A DNA stretch of 6,903 nt from Candidatus Pelagibacterales bacterium (GTDB lineage: Bacteria; Pseudomonadota; Alphaproteobacteria; Pelagibacterales; Pelagibacteraceae). Each line of letters begins with the position of its first letter. The stretch's first letter is position 1. A program made the position numbers and the translations under genes. The stretch lies in assembly GCA_016882185.1 (NCBI GenBank), contig VHCC01000041.1, forward strand, positions 1 through 6,903, written 5' to 3'. The notes beneath the pieces were generated by a model. That model ran no database searches. It saw only the letters and a list, made by a program, of their open reading frames with translations, and was not told the DNA's origin. Shown piece by piece: positions 1 to 5,910 of this stretch.

Positions 1-86
1 GTATTAAGAAGAGAGTCTAAAACTTCTTTTTTATTGTTACCAATACAAGATACTATTCCAGAACCTGTGATTACAACTCTTCGCAT
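1..86 (-). CDS. fabB: 3-oxoacyl-ACP synthase I (FabB), 5' end only
   Basis: This is the first 28 codons of a minus-strand gene that runs off the left edge of the window. The start reads MRRVVITGSGIVSCIGNN, the typical N-terminal strand and turn of a beta-ketoacyl-ACP synthase, and it aligns with E. coli FabB (MKRAVITGLGIVSSIGNN). FabB elongates acyl-ACPs, including the cis-unsaturated intermediate made by FabA, in cytoplasmic type II fatty acid synthesis. The catalytic Cys-His-His residues lie outside the window, so FabB rather than FabF rests on the N-terminal match and on fabA directly upstream, with 9 bases between the two genes. The start is well supported by a Shine-Dalgarno sequence, AAGGAG, which overlaps the fabA stop codon. 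Confidence 0.9.
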   Translation of the reverse strand, partial: MRRVVITGSGIVSCIGNNKKEVLDSLLN

Positions 87-91
87 CAATT

Positions 92-97
92 CTCCTT
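92..97 (-). promoter_or_regulatory. Shine-Dalgarno site of fabB overlapping the fabA stop
   Basis: On the minus strand the junction reads TAAGGAGAATTGATG. The fabA stop TAA supplies the first bases of AAGGAG, which sits 5 bases before the fabB ATG. It is the only clear Shine-Dalgarno sequence in front of any gene in the window. The arrangement suggests that FabB translation is coupled to FabA translation. Confidence 0.8.
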
Positions 98-602
98 AAC
101 TTTTAAATAAACCAACTTTAAGATTTTTAGCGTTGTATATTTCTTTACTATCCGCAAAGACTAAACCATCGGCTAAACCAACACAAGTTTCGCCTTTTCT
201 TAATAATCTTTTGATATTAATTGAATATTTTACAAGTTTTACTTTTTTTATGACCTCACCAGTAAATTTTACTTCATTAACTCCAAGCGCTCGTCCATGA
301 CCGGGGTTACCTAACCAACCAAGGTAAAATCCTAATAGTTGCCACATGGCATCCAATCCTAGACATCCAGGCATCACAGGGTCGCCTTTAAAATGACAGT
401 CAAAAAACCATAAATTATCTTTGATATCTAATTCTGCTAGGATCTCACCTTTATTAAATAACCCGCCCTCAGAGGTGATGGATGTAATTCTATCAAACAT
501 TAACATGGGTGGAGCAGGTAATTTAGCATTTCCAGGTCCAAATAATTTTCCCTCTGAACAATCAATTAAATCTTGGTAAGTATACTTATCTTTCTGTTTC
601 AT
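96..602 (-). CDS. fabA: 3-hydroxydecanoyl-ACP dehydratase/isomerase FabA
   Basis: At 168 residues the protein matches the usual length of FabA (about 170) and aligns end to end with the E. coli enzyme. It dehydrates 3-hydroxydecanoyl-ACP and isomerises trans-2- to cis-3-decenoyl-ACP, the branch point to unsaturated fatty acids, in the cytoplasm as a hot-dog-fold dimer. The active-site region is intact: His70 in WFFDCHFKGDPVMPG and Asp84 in CLGLDAMWQL match the catalytic His/Asp pair. The isomerase-type signature FYLGWLG follows, and the C-terminus is the expected LKVGLF. These features distinguish it from FabZ. It is followed after 9 bases by fabB, the usual fabAB pair. No Shine-Dalgarno sequence precedes the ATG, and a promoter-like sequence lies at 643-671. 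Confidence 0.98.
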   Translation of the reverse strand: MKQKDKYTYQDLIDCSEGKLFGPGNAKLPAPPMLMFDRITSITSEGGLFNKGEILAELDIKDNLWFFDCHFKGDPVMPGCLGLDAMWQLLGFYLGWLGNPGHGRALGVNEVKFTGEVIKKVKLVKYSINIKRLLRKGETCVGLADGLVFADSKEIYNAKNLKVGLFKS

Positions 603-642
603 GAAAAAATTAGAGAATTTAAATTAGTGATTATTAGATATT

Positions 643-671
643 AATTTACAGTTTAATAGAGGTTTTGACAA
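643..671 (-). promoter_or_regulatory. Candidate sigma-70-type promoter for fabA-fabB
   Basis: The minus strand carries TTGTCA (666-671, five of six matches to the -35 consensus), then 17 bases, then TAAATT (643-648, four of six to the -10 consensus). It lies in the 71-base gap between the SH3-like gene and fabA, the longest gap in the window, and predicts a 5' leader of roughly 33 bases. The spacing is ideal but the -10 is weak, and A+T-rich DNA produces such matches by chance. I see no hairpin terminator in this gap, so read-through from the upstream operon is also possible. Confidence 0.45.
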
Positions 672-673
672 AT

Positions 674-1153
674 TTAATTGATAATTTCTTTATTTTCTAA
701 GCCCCAAACATGATCTGTTTGTATCCATCCTTTATATTTCTGAATTTCAATTAAACACCAATTTGGAATACATTTTTTAATAGCAGCTGCTTCTAAATTT
801 CCAATTTTTATAATTGGCTTTGAATAGATGGTTGAGTCTTTAAAAAGAACAATTCCATCCTTGGTCGTTAATAAAGTTCTTTTTCTAGATAACTGACTTA
901 AATGAATCCAGCCGATGTCTCCTTGATAATCTTTAACTTTTCTCCAAACCTCAAACTCATCAATCACCTCAACGGGCATATTCTTTTTCTCATATACAAA
1001 TGCAATAGGATGAGCTGAAGAAGGACCAATCCTAAGATTAGCAACACTAGTTCTAATGCTTAGATATTTTTTCGTGATAGTTTTTTGCGCTAACAGATCT
1101 ACACTTATGAAAATGGTAAAAAATAAAATAATAATTATTACTTTAAACTTCAT
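674..1153 (-). CDS. Secreted bacterial SH3-like domain protein
   Basis: This is a 159-residue exported protein of unknown specific role. Residues 1-22 form a signal peptide: two Lys, a run of Ile/Phe/Leu, then a probable cleavage after LLA. The first SH3-like domain (about 36-94) has the family hallmarks ANLRIGPSS, MPVEVIDEFEVWRKV and GWIHLSQLS. It closely resembles the alphaproteobacterial SH3_4-type proteins in which an ANVRSGP-like start is followed by WxRV and GWVHxxxLS. A second, more diverged repeat (about 95-153) ends in KGWIQTDHVWG, and Cys128 and Cys133 inside it could form a disulfide once exported. Related domains bind peptidoglycan or other envelope ligands, so a periplasmic role is likely but inferred. 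Its ATG overlaps the stop of the E1-like gene (ATGA), so translation is probably coupled. It is the last gene of the ubiE operon. Confidence 0.85.
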   Translation of the reverse strand: MKFKVIIIILFFTIFISVDLLAQKTITKKYLSIRTSVANLRIGPSSAHPIAFVYEKKNMPVEVIDEFEVWRKVKDYQGDIGWIHLSQLSRKRTLLTTKDGIVLFKDSTIYSKPIIKIGNLEAAAIKKCIPNWCLIEIQKYKGWIQTDHVWGLENKEIIN

Positions 1154-1902
1154 TTTATTTTTTTAATACAATTTTTATTTTTGTTTAATTTAATTTTTTT
1201 AATTAAAAGGTTTTCAGCATTAATAATTAGGATATTTCCACATAAAGAGTTTTCAAAATTTAATATTTCACGGATTGTTTCATTGGCCATAATTATTCCT
1301 ACCATTCCTGCAAGTGTAGACAGAACACCCTCGCTTTGACAGTCCAACATATCAGTACTTGGAATATCTGGCATAAAACATCTAAGGCAAGGAGAATTTT
1401 TCTTTTTAAAATTAAAAACAAAGACATGACCATCAAACTTACCAATGGCACCACAAATTAATATTTTTTTATTTTTATAGCAATAATCATTAATTAATAA
1501 TTTTGTTTTAAAACTATCAGTTCCATCAATGATGAGATCGTACTGTTTTACAATTTTATTTATATTGTTAATATCAATTTTAGTTTTAAATTTTTTAATT
1601 TTAATTTTAGAATTAATTTTTTTTAATTTTATTTCAGCGATATCAACTTTGAATCTATTAACATCCTCCTCATTGAATAAAATTTGTCTTTGTAAATTTG
1701 AAATATCTATTTTGTCATGATCAACAATTCCAATATTACTAACCCCAGATGAGGCAAGATAAGTTGCAACTGGTGAGCCTAATCCGCCGATACCAACGAT
1801 GAGAATTTTTGTATCAATTATTTTTTTTTGACCAAAGCTGCCAATTTTTTTTAAATTGATATGAGCAATGTACCTTTTGACATCATCATAGCTAAGTTTC
1901 AT
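1150..1902 (-). CDS. HesA/MoeB/ThiF-family E1-like adenylyltransferase
   Basis: This 250-residue protein matches MoeB/ThiF in length and order of motifs. Such enzymes adenylate the C-terminal Gly-Gly of a small ubiquitin-like sulfur carrier (MoaD or ThiS) for molybdopterin or thiamin synthesis. Visible features are the nucleotide-binding loop GIGGLGSP (37-44), the acidic DHD (61-63), SNLQRQ with Arg72, Lys85, the catalytic Asp129 in DGTDS, the first zinc pair Cys172/Cys175, and Cys188 in DCQSEGV at the conserved cysteine position. Two conserved positions are lost: the arginine of RYxRxI is Ala13, and the second zinc pair has Cys245 but Lys248 where the fourth cysteine belongs. No sulfur-carrier gene is nearby, so MoeB versus ThiF cannot be decided and I give no symbol. 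It starts 6 bases after dut, without a Shine-Dalgarno sequence. Confidence 0.9.
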   Translation of the reverse strand: MKLSYDDVKRYIAHINLKKIGSFGQKKIIDTKILIVGIGGLGSPVATYLASSGVSNIGIVDHDKIDISNLQRQILFNEEDVNRFKVDIAEIKLKKINSKIKIKKFKTKIDINNINKIVKQYDLIIDGTDSFKTKLLINDYCYKNKKILICGAIGKFDGHVFVFNFKKKNSPCLRCFMPDIPSTDMLDCQSEGVLSTLAGMVGIIMANETIREILNFENSLCGNILIINAENLLIKKIKLNKNKNCIKKIK

Positions 1903-1908
1903 GAATAT

Positions 1909-2349
1909 TTATCGGCCCGTTGAACCAAATCCACCACTTCCACGAACCGACTCAGGAAGTTCGTCAACTTCATGGAGTTCAGCTTTTATAACCGGACATA
2001 GCACCATCTGCGCAATTCTTTGTCCTGGTTCAATTTTAAAATTTTCTAAACTTAAATTTATTAATATGACCTTGATTTCACCTCGATAATCAGCGTCTAT
2101 TGTTCCGGGCGTGTTTAGAACGCTAATACCACTTTTTGCAGCAAGACCAGATCTTGGCCTTACTTGTATTTCATAACTTTCAGGGATAGCCACAGCTAAC
2201 CCTGTTGGTATTAAAACTCTTTCATTAGGCTTTACAATTATTTCTTTATCGATATTAGCAATTAAATCTAGACCTGAAGAGCCCAAGGTTTCATATTTAG
2301 GTAGATCTTTATGTTTGTAATTTATTTTTTTTACTAAAATTTTAACCAT
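1909..2349 (-). CDS. dut: Deoxyuridine 5'-triphosphate nucleotidohydrolase (dUTPase)
   Basis: This is a 146-residue trimeric-type dUTPase of normal length. It hydrolyses dUTP to dUMP and pyrophosphate, which keeps uracil out of DNA and feeds dTMP synthesis. All five family motifs are present in order: SSGLDLIA (24-31), PRSGLAAKSG (65-74), NTPGTIDADYRGEI (79-92) with the catalytic Asp85 and the uracil-stacking Tyr88, GQRIAQMV (109-116), and the C-terminal glycine-rich arm RGSGGFGSTG (136-145) that closes over the phosphates. The start codon overlaps the coaBC stop by one base (TAATG), which fixes the start and implies translational coupling. The coaBC-dut pair is a common arrangement in proteobacteria. 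In this window dut complements mutM, since both limit mutagenic bases in DNA. Confidence 0.98.
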   Translation of the reverse strand: MVKILVKKINYKHKDLPKYETLGSSGLDLIANIDKEIIVKPNERVLIPTGLAVAIPESYEIQVRPRSGLAAKSGISVLNTPGTIDADYRGEIKVILINLSLENFKIEPGQRIAQMVLCPVIKAELHEVDELPESVRGSGGFGSTGR

Positions 2350-3572
2350 TACTGAATAAGGGCATGAAGAATTTTATTAGATAGTTTTTTAGCAATTTCT
2401 GATTTTGTTGATTTATTAAATTTTTCGACTTCTTTGTTTTTAGAAATTAAAAAAACCTCATTATAATCTGAATTAAAACCAATCGATTTATCAGCTACAT
2501 TATTAGCTACAATCCAATCACAGCGTTTATTTTGAATTTTCTTTTGTGCATTTTCAATTATATTTTGTGTCTCTGCTGCAAAACCAACAACTAGTCGTGG
2601 CCTATTAATATTTTGGCTAGAAATGAAAGACAAAATATCAATATTTTTTTCAAGCTCTAAATTAAAATCTTCCAACCCTTCTTTTTTTATTTTTTCTTCA
2701 CTATAATTTTTAACTTTAAAATCAGCTACTGCAGCAGCGCATACAGCAACATCTACTGGCAAATTATCCTTGCAGGCTTCAAACATTTGTTTGGCAGTTG
2801 TAACGTTAACTACCTCAAGATTATCTTGATTTTTAATATTTAAAGAATTTGGACCAATCACAAGTTTTGTTTTAAAACCTAATTCATTAAGTGACATCGC
2901 AATTTCAAAACCTTGTTTTCCAGAAGATTCATTAGATAAAAATCTTACCGGATCAATATATTCACGAGTGCATCCAGCAGTTACTAAAGCTTTCAAATTT
3001 TTGCTATTAAATAAATTTTTTGAAAGAAAATGGTTTTTGATTGTTAATATAATTTCTTCAGGAGATGACATTTTACCAACCCCAACTTCACCACATGCCA
3101 TTTCACCAATAACTGGACCAATAAACTTATATTTAAACTGTAGAAGTTTTTGATAATTTTCTTGGTTTGCTGGATTATTCCACATCTCAACATTCATGGC
3201 TGGAGCAAGAAAAATAGGTTTATTAGAGGCCATAATCACTGTTGTTGCAAAGTCTTTTGCTTCGCCGCGTGCAAAATTAGCCATTAGATTAGCAGTGGTC
3301 GGCGCAACCAGTATTAAATCACACCATCTTGATAGTGCAATATGGTCCATTTCGGTTTCATTATTTGGATCAAATAAATTCTCAAAAACTTTATTTTTAG
3401 AAAGAGCAGAAATCGATAACGGAGTTACAAATTCTTTTCCAGAATTAGTTATAATAGTTTTAACTTCACAGTTATTTTTTCTAAGTTCTCTAATAACATC
3501 TAGAACTTTATAAGCAGCTATTCCACCACCAATGATGATAAGAATTTTTTTATCCGCAATTGAATTTAGCAT
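2349..3572 (-). CDS. coaBC: Bifunctional phosphopantothenoylcysteine decarboxylase / phosphopantothenate-cysteine ligase
   Basis: This is a 407-residue fusion of the usual length (E. coli Dfp is about 406), catalysing two consecutive steps of coenzyme A synthesis. The N-terminal CoaC half (about 1-180) is a flavoprotein that decarboxylates 4'-phosphopantothenoylcysteine. It shows GGGIAAYK (15-22), the catalytic His77 in MDHIALSRW, PAMN (124-127) and the flexible-flap Cys160 in MACGEVGVGKM. The C-terminal CoaB half (about 190-407) is the CTP-dependent ligase. It shows TREYIDPVRFLSNESSGKQG (202-221) with Asn214, AAAVADFK (279-286) and the KIKK motif (294-297) typical of CoaB. Cys201 stands where most homologues have Pro or Gly (TAGPT), a mild variation. 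The gene starts 4 bases after the ubiB stop with no Shine-Dalgarno sequence, and its stop overlaps the dut start. Confidence 0.98.
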   Translation of the reverse strand: MLNSIADKKILIIIGGGIAAYKVLDVIRELRKNNCEVKTIITNSGKEFVTPLSISALSKNKVFENLFDPNNETEMDHIALSRWCDLILVAPTTANLMANFARGEAKDFATTVIMASNKPIFLAPAMNVEMWNNPANQENYQKLLQFKYKFIGPVIGEMACGEVGVGKMSSPEEIILTIKNHFLSKNLFNSKNLKALVTAGCTREYIDPVRFLSNESSGKQGFEIAMSLNELGFKTKLVIGPNSLNIKNQDNLEVVNVTTAKQMFEACKDNLPVDVAVCAAAVADFKVKNYSEEKIKKEGLEDFNLELEKNIDILSFISSQNINRPRLVVGFAAETQNIIENAQKKIQNKRCDWIVANNVADKSIGFNSDYNEVFLISKNKEVEKFNKSTKSEIAKKLSNKILHALIQ

Positions 3573-3576
3573 TGCG

Positions 3577-5145
3577 CTATTTGAATACTATTAGCAATAT
3601 AATTACAATAATTAATAAACCTATAATTAGATAAGTCTTTTTAAATTTTAAAAATTCTTTATTAATTTGATATTCGTTATTTTGGTTTTGATTTTTTATA
3701 AATTCATATGAATTTAAAAGTTCCATCGCTTTGTTAGCTCGGTTTATCATTTCAGGCAATTCTGGAAGTTTATCTAAGAGCTCTGAAGTCGTTTTTAATA
3801 TTTTATCTATTCTATTTTTAGGACCAATTTCATTATTTAACCAACCCTTAAGAACTGGTTTTGAAATTTCCCAAATATTTGCATCTTCATCTAATGATCG
3901 CGCAACTCCTTCGACAACGACCATTGTTTTTTGTAACAATAAAAGTTGAGGTTGAGTTGTCATATTGAATTTTTCTGTTACTTCAAAAAGTCTGGCTAAC
4001 AACTTACCCGCAGAGATATTTTTTGCAGATTGGCCAAAAATTGGCTCCCCAATTGTTCTTAGAGCCTGAGTGAAATTATCTATAGACTCCGTACTTGGTA
4101 CCAAACCAGCAATAAAGTGCACTTTTGCAACTTTTTCATAGTCTCGGTTAATAAAACCATACAATATTTCTGCTAGATACTTTCTATTTGCAAGATCTAG
4201 CCTGCCCATAATTCCAAAGTCAATAGGCACAATGTTTTCATTTTTATCAACAAAAAGATTACCTTGGTGCATATCGCCATGAAAAAAACCATCACCCACA
4301 GCCTGGCGTAAAAAATTTTGTATTAATAATCTTGATATTTTTTTAAGATCAATTTTATTTTTGATTAGTAATTCTTTATCTTTAATTGAAATTCCATCCA
4401 CTTTTTCAATAGTTAAAACTCTTTGTCCAGTAAAATCCCAAAATATAGAAGGAACTTTAAAACCTTCATCTTGATTAGTATTCTTTTTTAACTCGCTTGC
4501 AGCTGCTGCTTCATATCTTAAATCCATTTCAATGTTTGTAATCTCTTTGAGAAGATCAATTATTTTTACTAATTTTAATCTTCGACTTTTTTTGACACTG
4601 AATTCAATAATCGATGCCAAAAACCTTAGAGCATCAAGTTCTTTATGAAAAATTTTTTCTATATTAGGCCTTAATATTTTAATGGCAACATTAATTTCTT
4701 TTTTTTCGTTATTAATAATTTTCGCAAAATGAACTTGAGCAATAGAAGCGGCAGCAATTGGTTTGCTTAAGTAAGTGATCTGTTGGTATTTTTCTTCACC
4801 CAACTCTTTTCGTAATGCCTCTTTTGATTGAGATATATCAAAAGCAGGCATTTGATCTTGTAGTTTTTGTAACTCTTGCGAAAATTCTTGACCAACAATG
4901 TCAGGACGTGTTGCAAGAAATTGACCCAGTTTGATAAAAGCTGGCCCTAAAGTTAAAAAAGCATTTTTTAGTCTCTCTCCTGGACTTTTTTTTTCTGAGT
5001 CTTTTTTGAAAGTAGTTAAGCTAAAAATCTTAATTAGAATTTTAATAGATAAAGGTGGTCTATAAAATTCTTCAAAAATAGATAAACTGTTAGATCGCGC
5101 TAAAGCTCTGCCAATTTTAATAAGTATAAAAAAATTAGATGACAT
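3577..5145 (-). CDS. ubiB: UbiB, ADCK/ABC1-family kinase-like protein of ubiquinone biosynthesis
   Basis: This 522-residue member of the UbiB/ADCK (Coq8-like) family is close to the usual length. UbiB supports ubiquinone synthesis at the membrane, probably by ATPase activity that helps handle hydrophobic intermediates rather than by protein kinase activity. Family-specific features are all present: KLGQ (72-75, the KxGQ motif), the alanine-rich loop AAAS (131-134) that replaces a glycine-rich loop, Lys156 in VAIK, the ExD segment EMDLRYEAA (206-214), the catalytic loop HGDMHQGN (289-296) and DFG (309-311). A single hydrophobic helix (about 505-521) forms the C-terminus and should anchor it in the inner membrane; E. 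coli UbiB is usually described with two. It begins 6 bases after the ubiE stop, in the same reading frame, and the pair UbiE-UbiB supports the ubiquinone role. Confidence 0.96.
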   Translation of the reverse strand: MSSNFFILIKIGRALARSNSLSIFEEFYRPPLSIKILIKIFSLTTFKKDSEKKSPGERLKNAFLTLGPAFIKLGQFLATRPDIVGQEFSQELQKLQDQMPAFDISQSKEALRKELGEEKYQQITYLSKPIAAASIAQVHFAKIINNEKKEINVAIKILRPNIEKIFHKELDALRFLASIIEFSVKKSRRLKLVKIIDLLKEITNIEMDLRYEAAAASELKKNTNQDEGFKVPSIFWDFTGQRVLTIEKVDGISIKDKELLIKNKIDLKKISRLLIQNFLRQAVGDGFFHGDMHQGNLFVDKNENIVPIDFGIMGRLDLANRKYLAEILYGFINRDYEKVAKVHFIAGLVPSTESIDNFTQALRTIGEPIFGQSAKNISAGKLLARLFEVTEKFNMTTQPQLLLLQKTMVVVEGVARSLDEDANIWEISKPVLKGWLNNEIGPKNRIDKILKTTSELLDKLPELPEMINRANKAMELLNSYEFIKNQNQNNEYQINKEFLKFKKTYLIIGLLIIVIILLIVFK

Positions 5146-5151
5146 ATTAAA

Positions 5152-5868
5152 TTATTTTTTTTTCCACCCAGAGTGAATAGCTGCAACTCCAGTTGTTAAA
5201 TTTCTATATTCATTATTAATAAATCTAGCTTCTTTCATAAGATCCAGTAATTGTTCTTGATTATAAAAATCTCTAATACTTTGTATTAAGTATTCATAAG
5301 GCTTTTTATCTCCAGCCACTAATTTTCCAATGTGTGGAATTAGATTTGAGTAAACAGAATAAAATTTGTCGATAATCTCATTATTAATCTTTGAAAACTC
5401 TAAGCACATAAATCTTCCACCAGGCTTAAGTAATCGATAAGCCTCTTTTAGTGTTTTTTTAATATCAGTTACATTCCTAATACCAAAACTAATAATGTAG
5501 TAATCAAAACTGCAGTCCTCTAAAGGCACGAGTTCAGCGCTAGCACAAATAAAATTAATATTTTTGTAATGACCAACTTTTTTTTTGCTTTCATTTAACA
5601 TCTCAGCATTTTGATCTACTAGTGTTGCATGTCCGGTAAATCTAGTACGTTCAATAAAAATTTTTGTTACATCTCCTGTGCCAGCAGCCATGTCTATTAA
5701 TTTTGAATTTAGTTTTGGTTGCAACCAATCTATTAAATTTTCTTTCCACAAACGGTGAATACCAAATGACATAATATCATTCATCAGATCGTATTTTTTA
5801 AATACAGAGTTAAAAACGTTATTTACAAAGTCTTTTTTTGAATTTTGTTTTGTATTAGTATCTTGCAT
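5152..5868 (-). CDS. ubiE: UbiE, ubiquinone/menaquinone C-methyltransferase
   Basis: This 238-residue class I SAM-dependent methyltransferase adds the C-methyl group to the demethylated quinol ring in ubiquinone (and, where present, menaquinone) synthesis. The UbiE signature YDLMNDIMSFGIHRLWK (26-42) is intact. It is followed by the SAM-binding loop DMAAGTGD (59-66), the acidic strand-2 end LVDQNAEML, FGIRNVTD and LLKPGGRFMCLEFS. The protein ends in GWKKK, encoded by a run of nine A bases (5155-5163 on the opposite strand). The N-terminus is short: homologues usually carry a THFGF-type segment before the VFxSV helix. An in-frame TAA two codons upstream rules out a longer start. A -10-like TATATT ends only 6 bases before the ATG. 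It is the first gene of the leftward operon. Confidence 0.97.
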   Translation of the reverse strand: MQDTNTKQNSKKDFVNNVFNSVFKKYDLMNDIMSFGIHRLWKENLIDWLQPKLNSKLIDMAAGTGDVTKIFIERTRFTGHATLVDQNAEMLNESKKKVGHYKNINFICASAELVPLEDCSFDYYIISFGIRNVTDIKKTLKEAYRLLKPGGRFMCLEFSKINNEIIDKFYSVYSNLIPHIGKLVAGDKKPYEYLIQSIRDFYNQEQLLDLMKEARFINNEYRNLTTGVAAIHSGWKKK

Positions 5869-5910
5869 TCTTTAAATATAGAACATTTGTAATCAATAGT
5901 CATTTAGTTA
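5869..5910. promoter_or_regulatory. Divergent ubiE/mutM intergenic promoter region
   Basis: Only 42 bases separate the divergent starts of ubiE and mutM, so both promoters must sit here or extend into the genes. For ubiE, the minus strand has TATATT (5875-5880, five of six to the -10 consensus) with no convincing -35, and transcription from it would begin at or within a base or two of the ATG. For mutM, the plus strand has only weak candidates, for example TGTAAT (5888-5893), which lacks the critical second-position A. No operator-like dyad is evident. Confidence 0.4.

Noticed and set aside
641..656. Possible CtrA-type site, TTAA repeated, upstream of fabA
   Set aside because: The two TTAA half-sites are 8 bases apart, not the 7 of the CtrA consensus, and TTAA is very common in DNA this A+T-rich.
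1150..1185. Frameshift at the A-rich 3' end of the E1-like gene as the cause of the missing cysteine
   Set aside because: One base fewer in the A run gives an immediate stop, and one more runs into the frame of the SH3-like gene. Neither restores a CxxC, so the change looks genuine rather than a simple sequencing slip.
3196..3513. Plus-strand open frame of 105 codons opposite coaBC
   Set aside because: It lies wholly antisense to well-conserved coaBC, has no family resemblance and no ribosome-binding site. The other plus-strand frames opposite the operon are rejected for the same reason.
3550..3558. TTATCCGCA, one base from a DnaA box, in a window suspected to be near the origin
   Set aside because: It is a single imperfect copy inside the 5' coding part of coaBC (codons for IADKK), with no cluster of similar boxes around it.
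5152..5163. Run of nine A bases at the end of ubiE as a programmed slippage site joining UbiE and UbiB
   Set aside because: ubiB is already in the same frame as ubiE, separated by TAA and two codons, so slippage would move the ribosome out of the ubiB frame. Long A tracts are also ordinary for Lys codons here.
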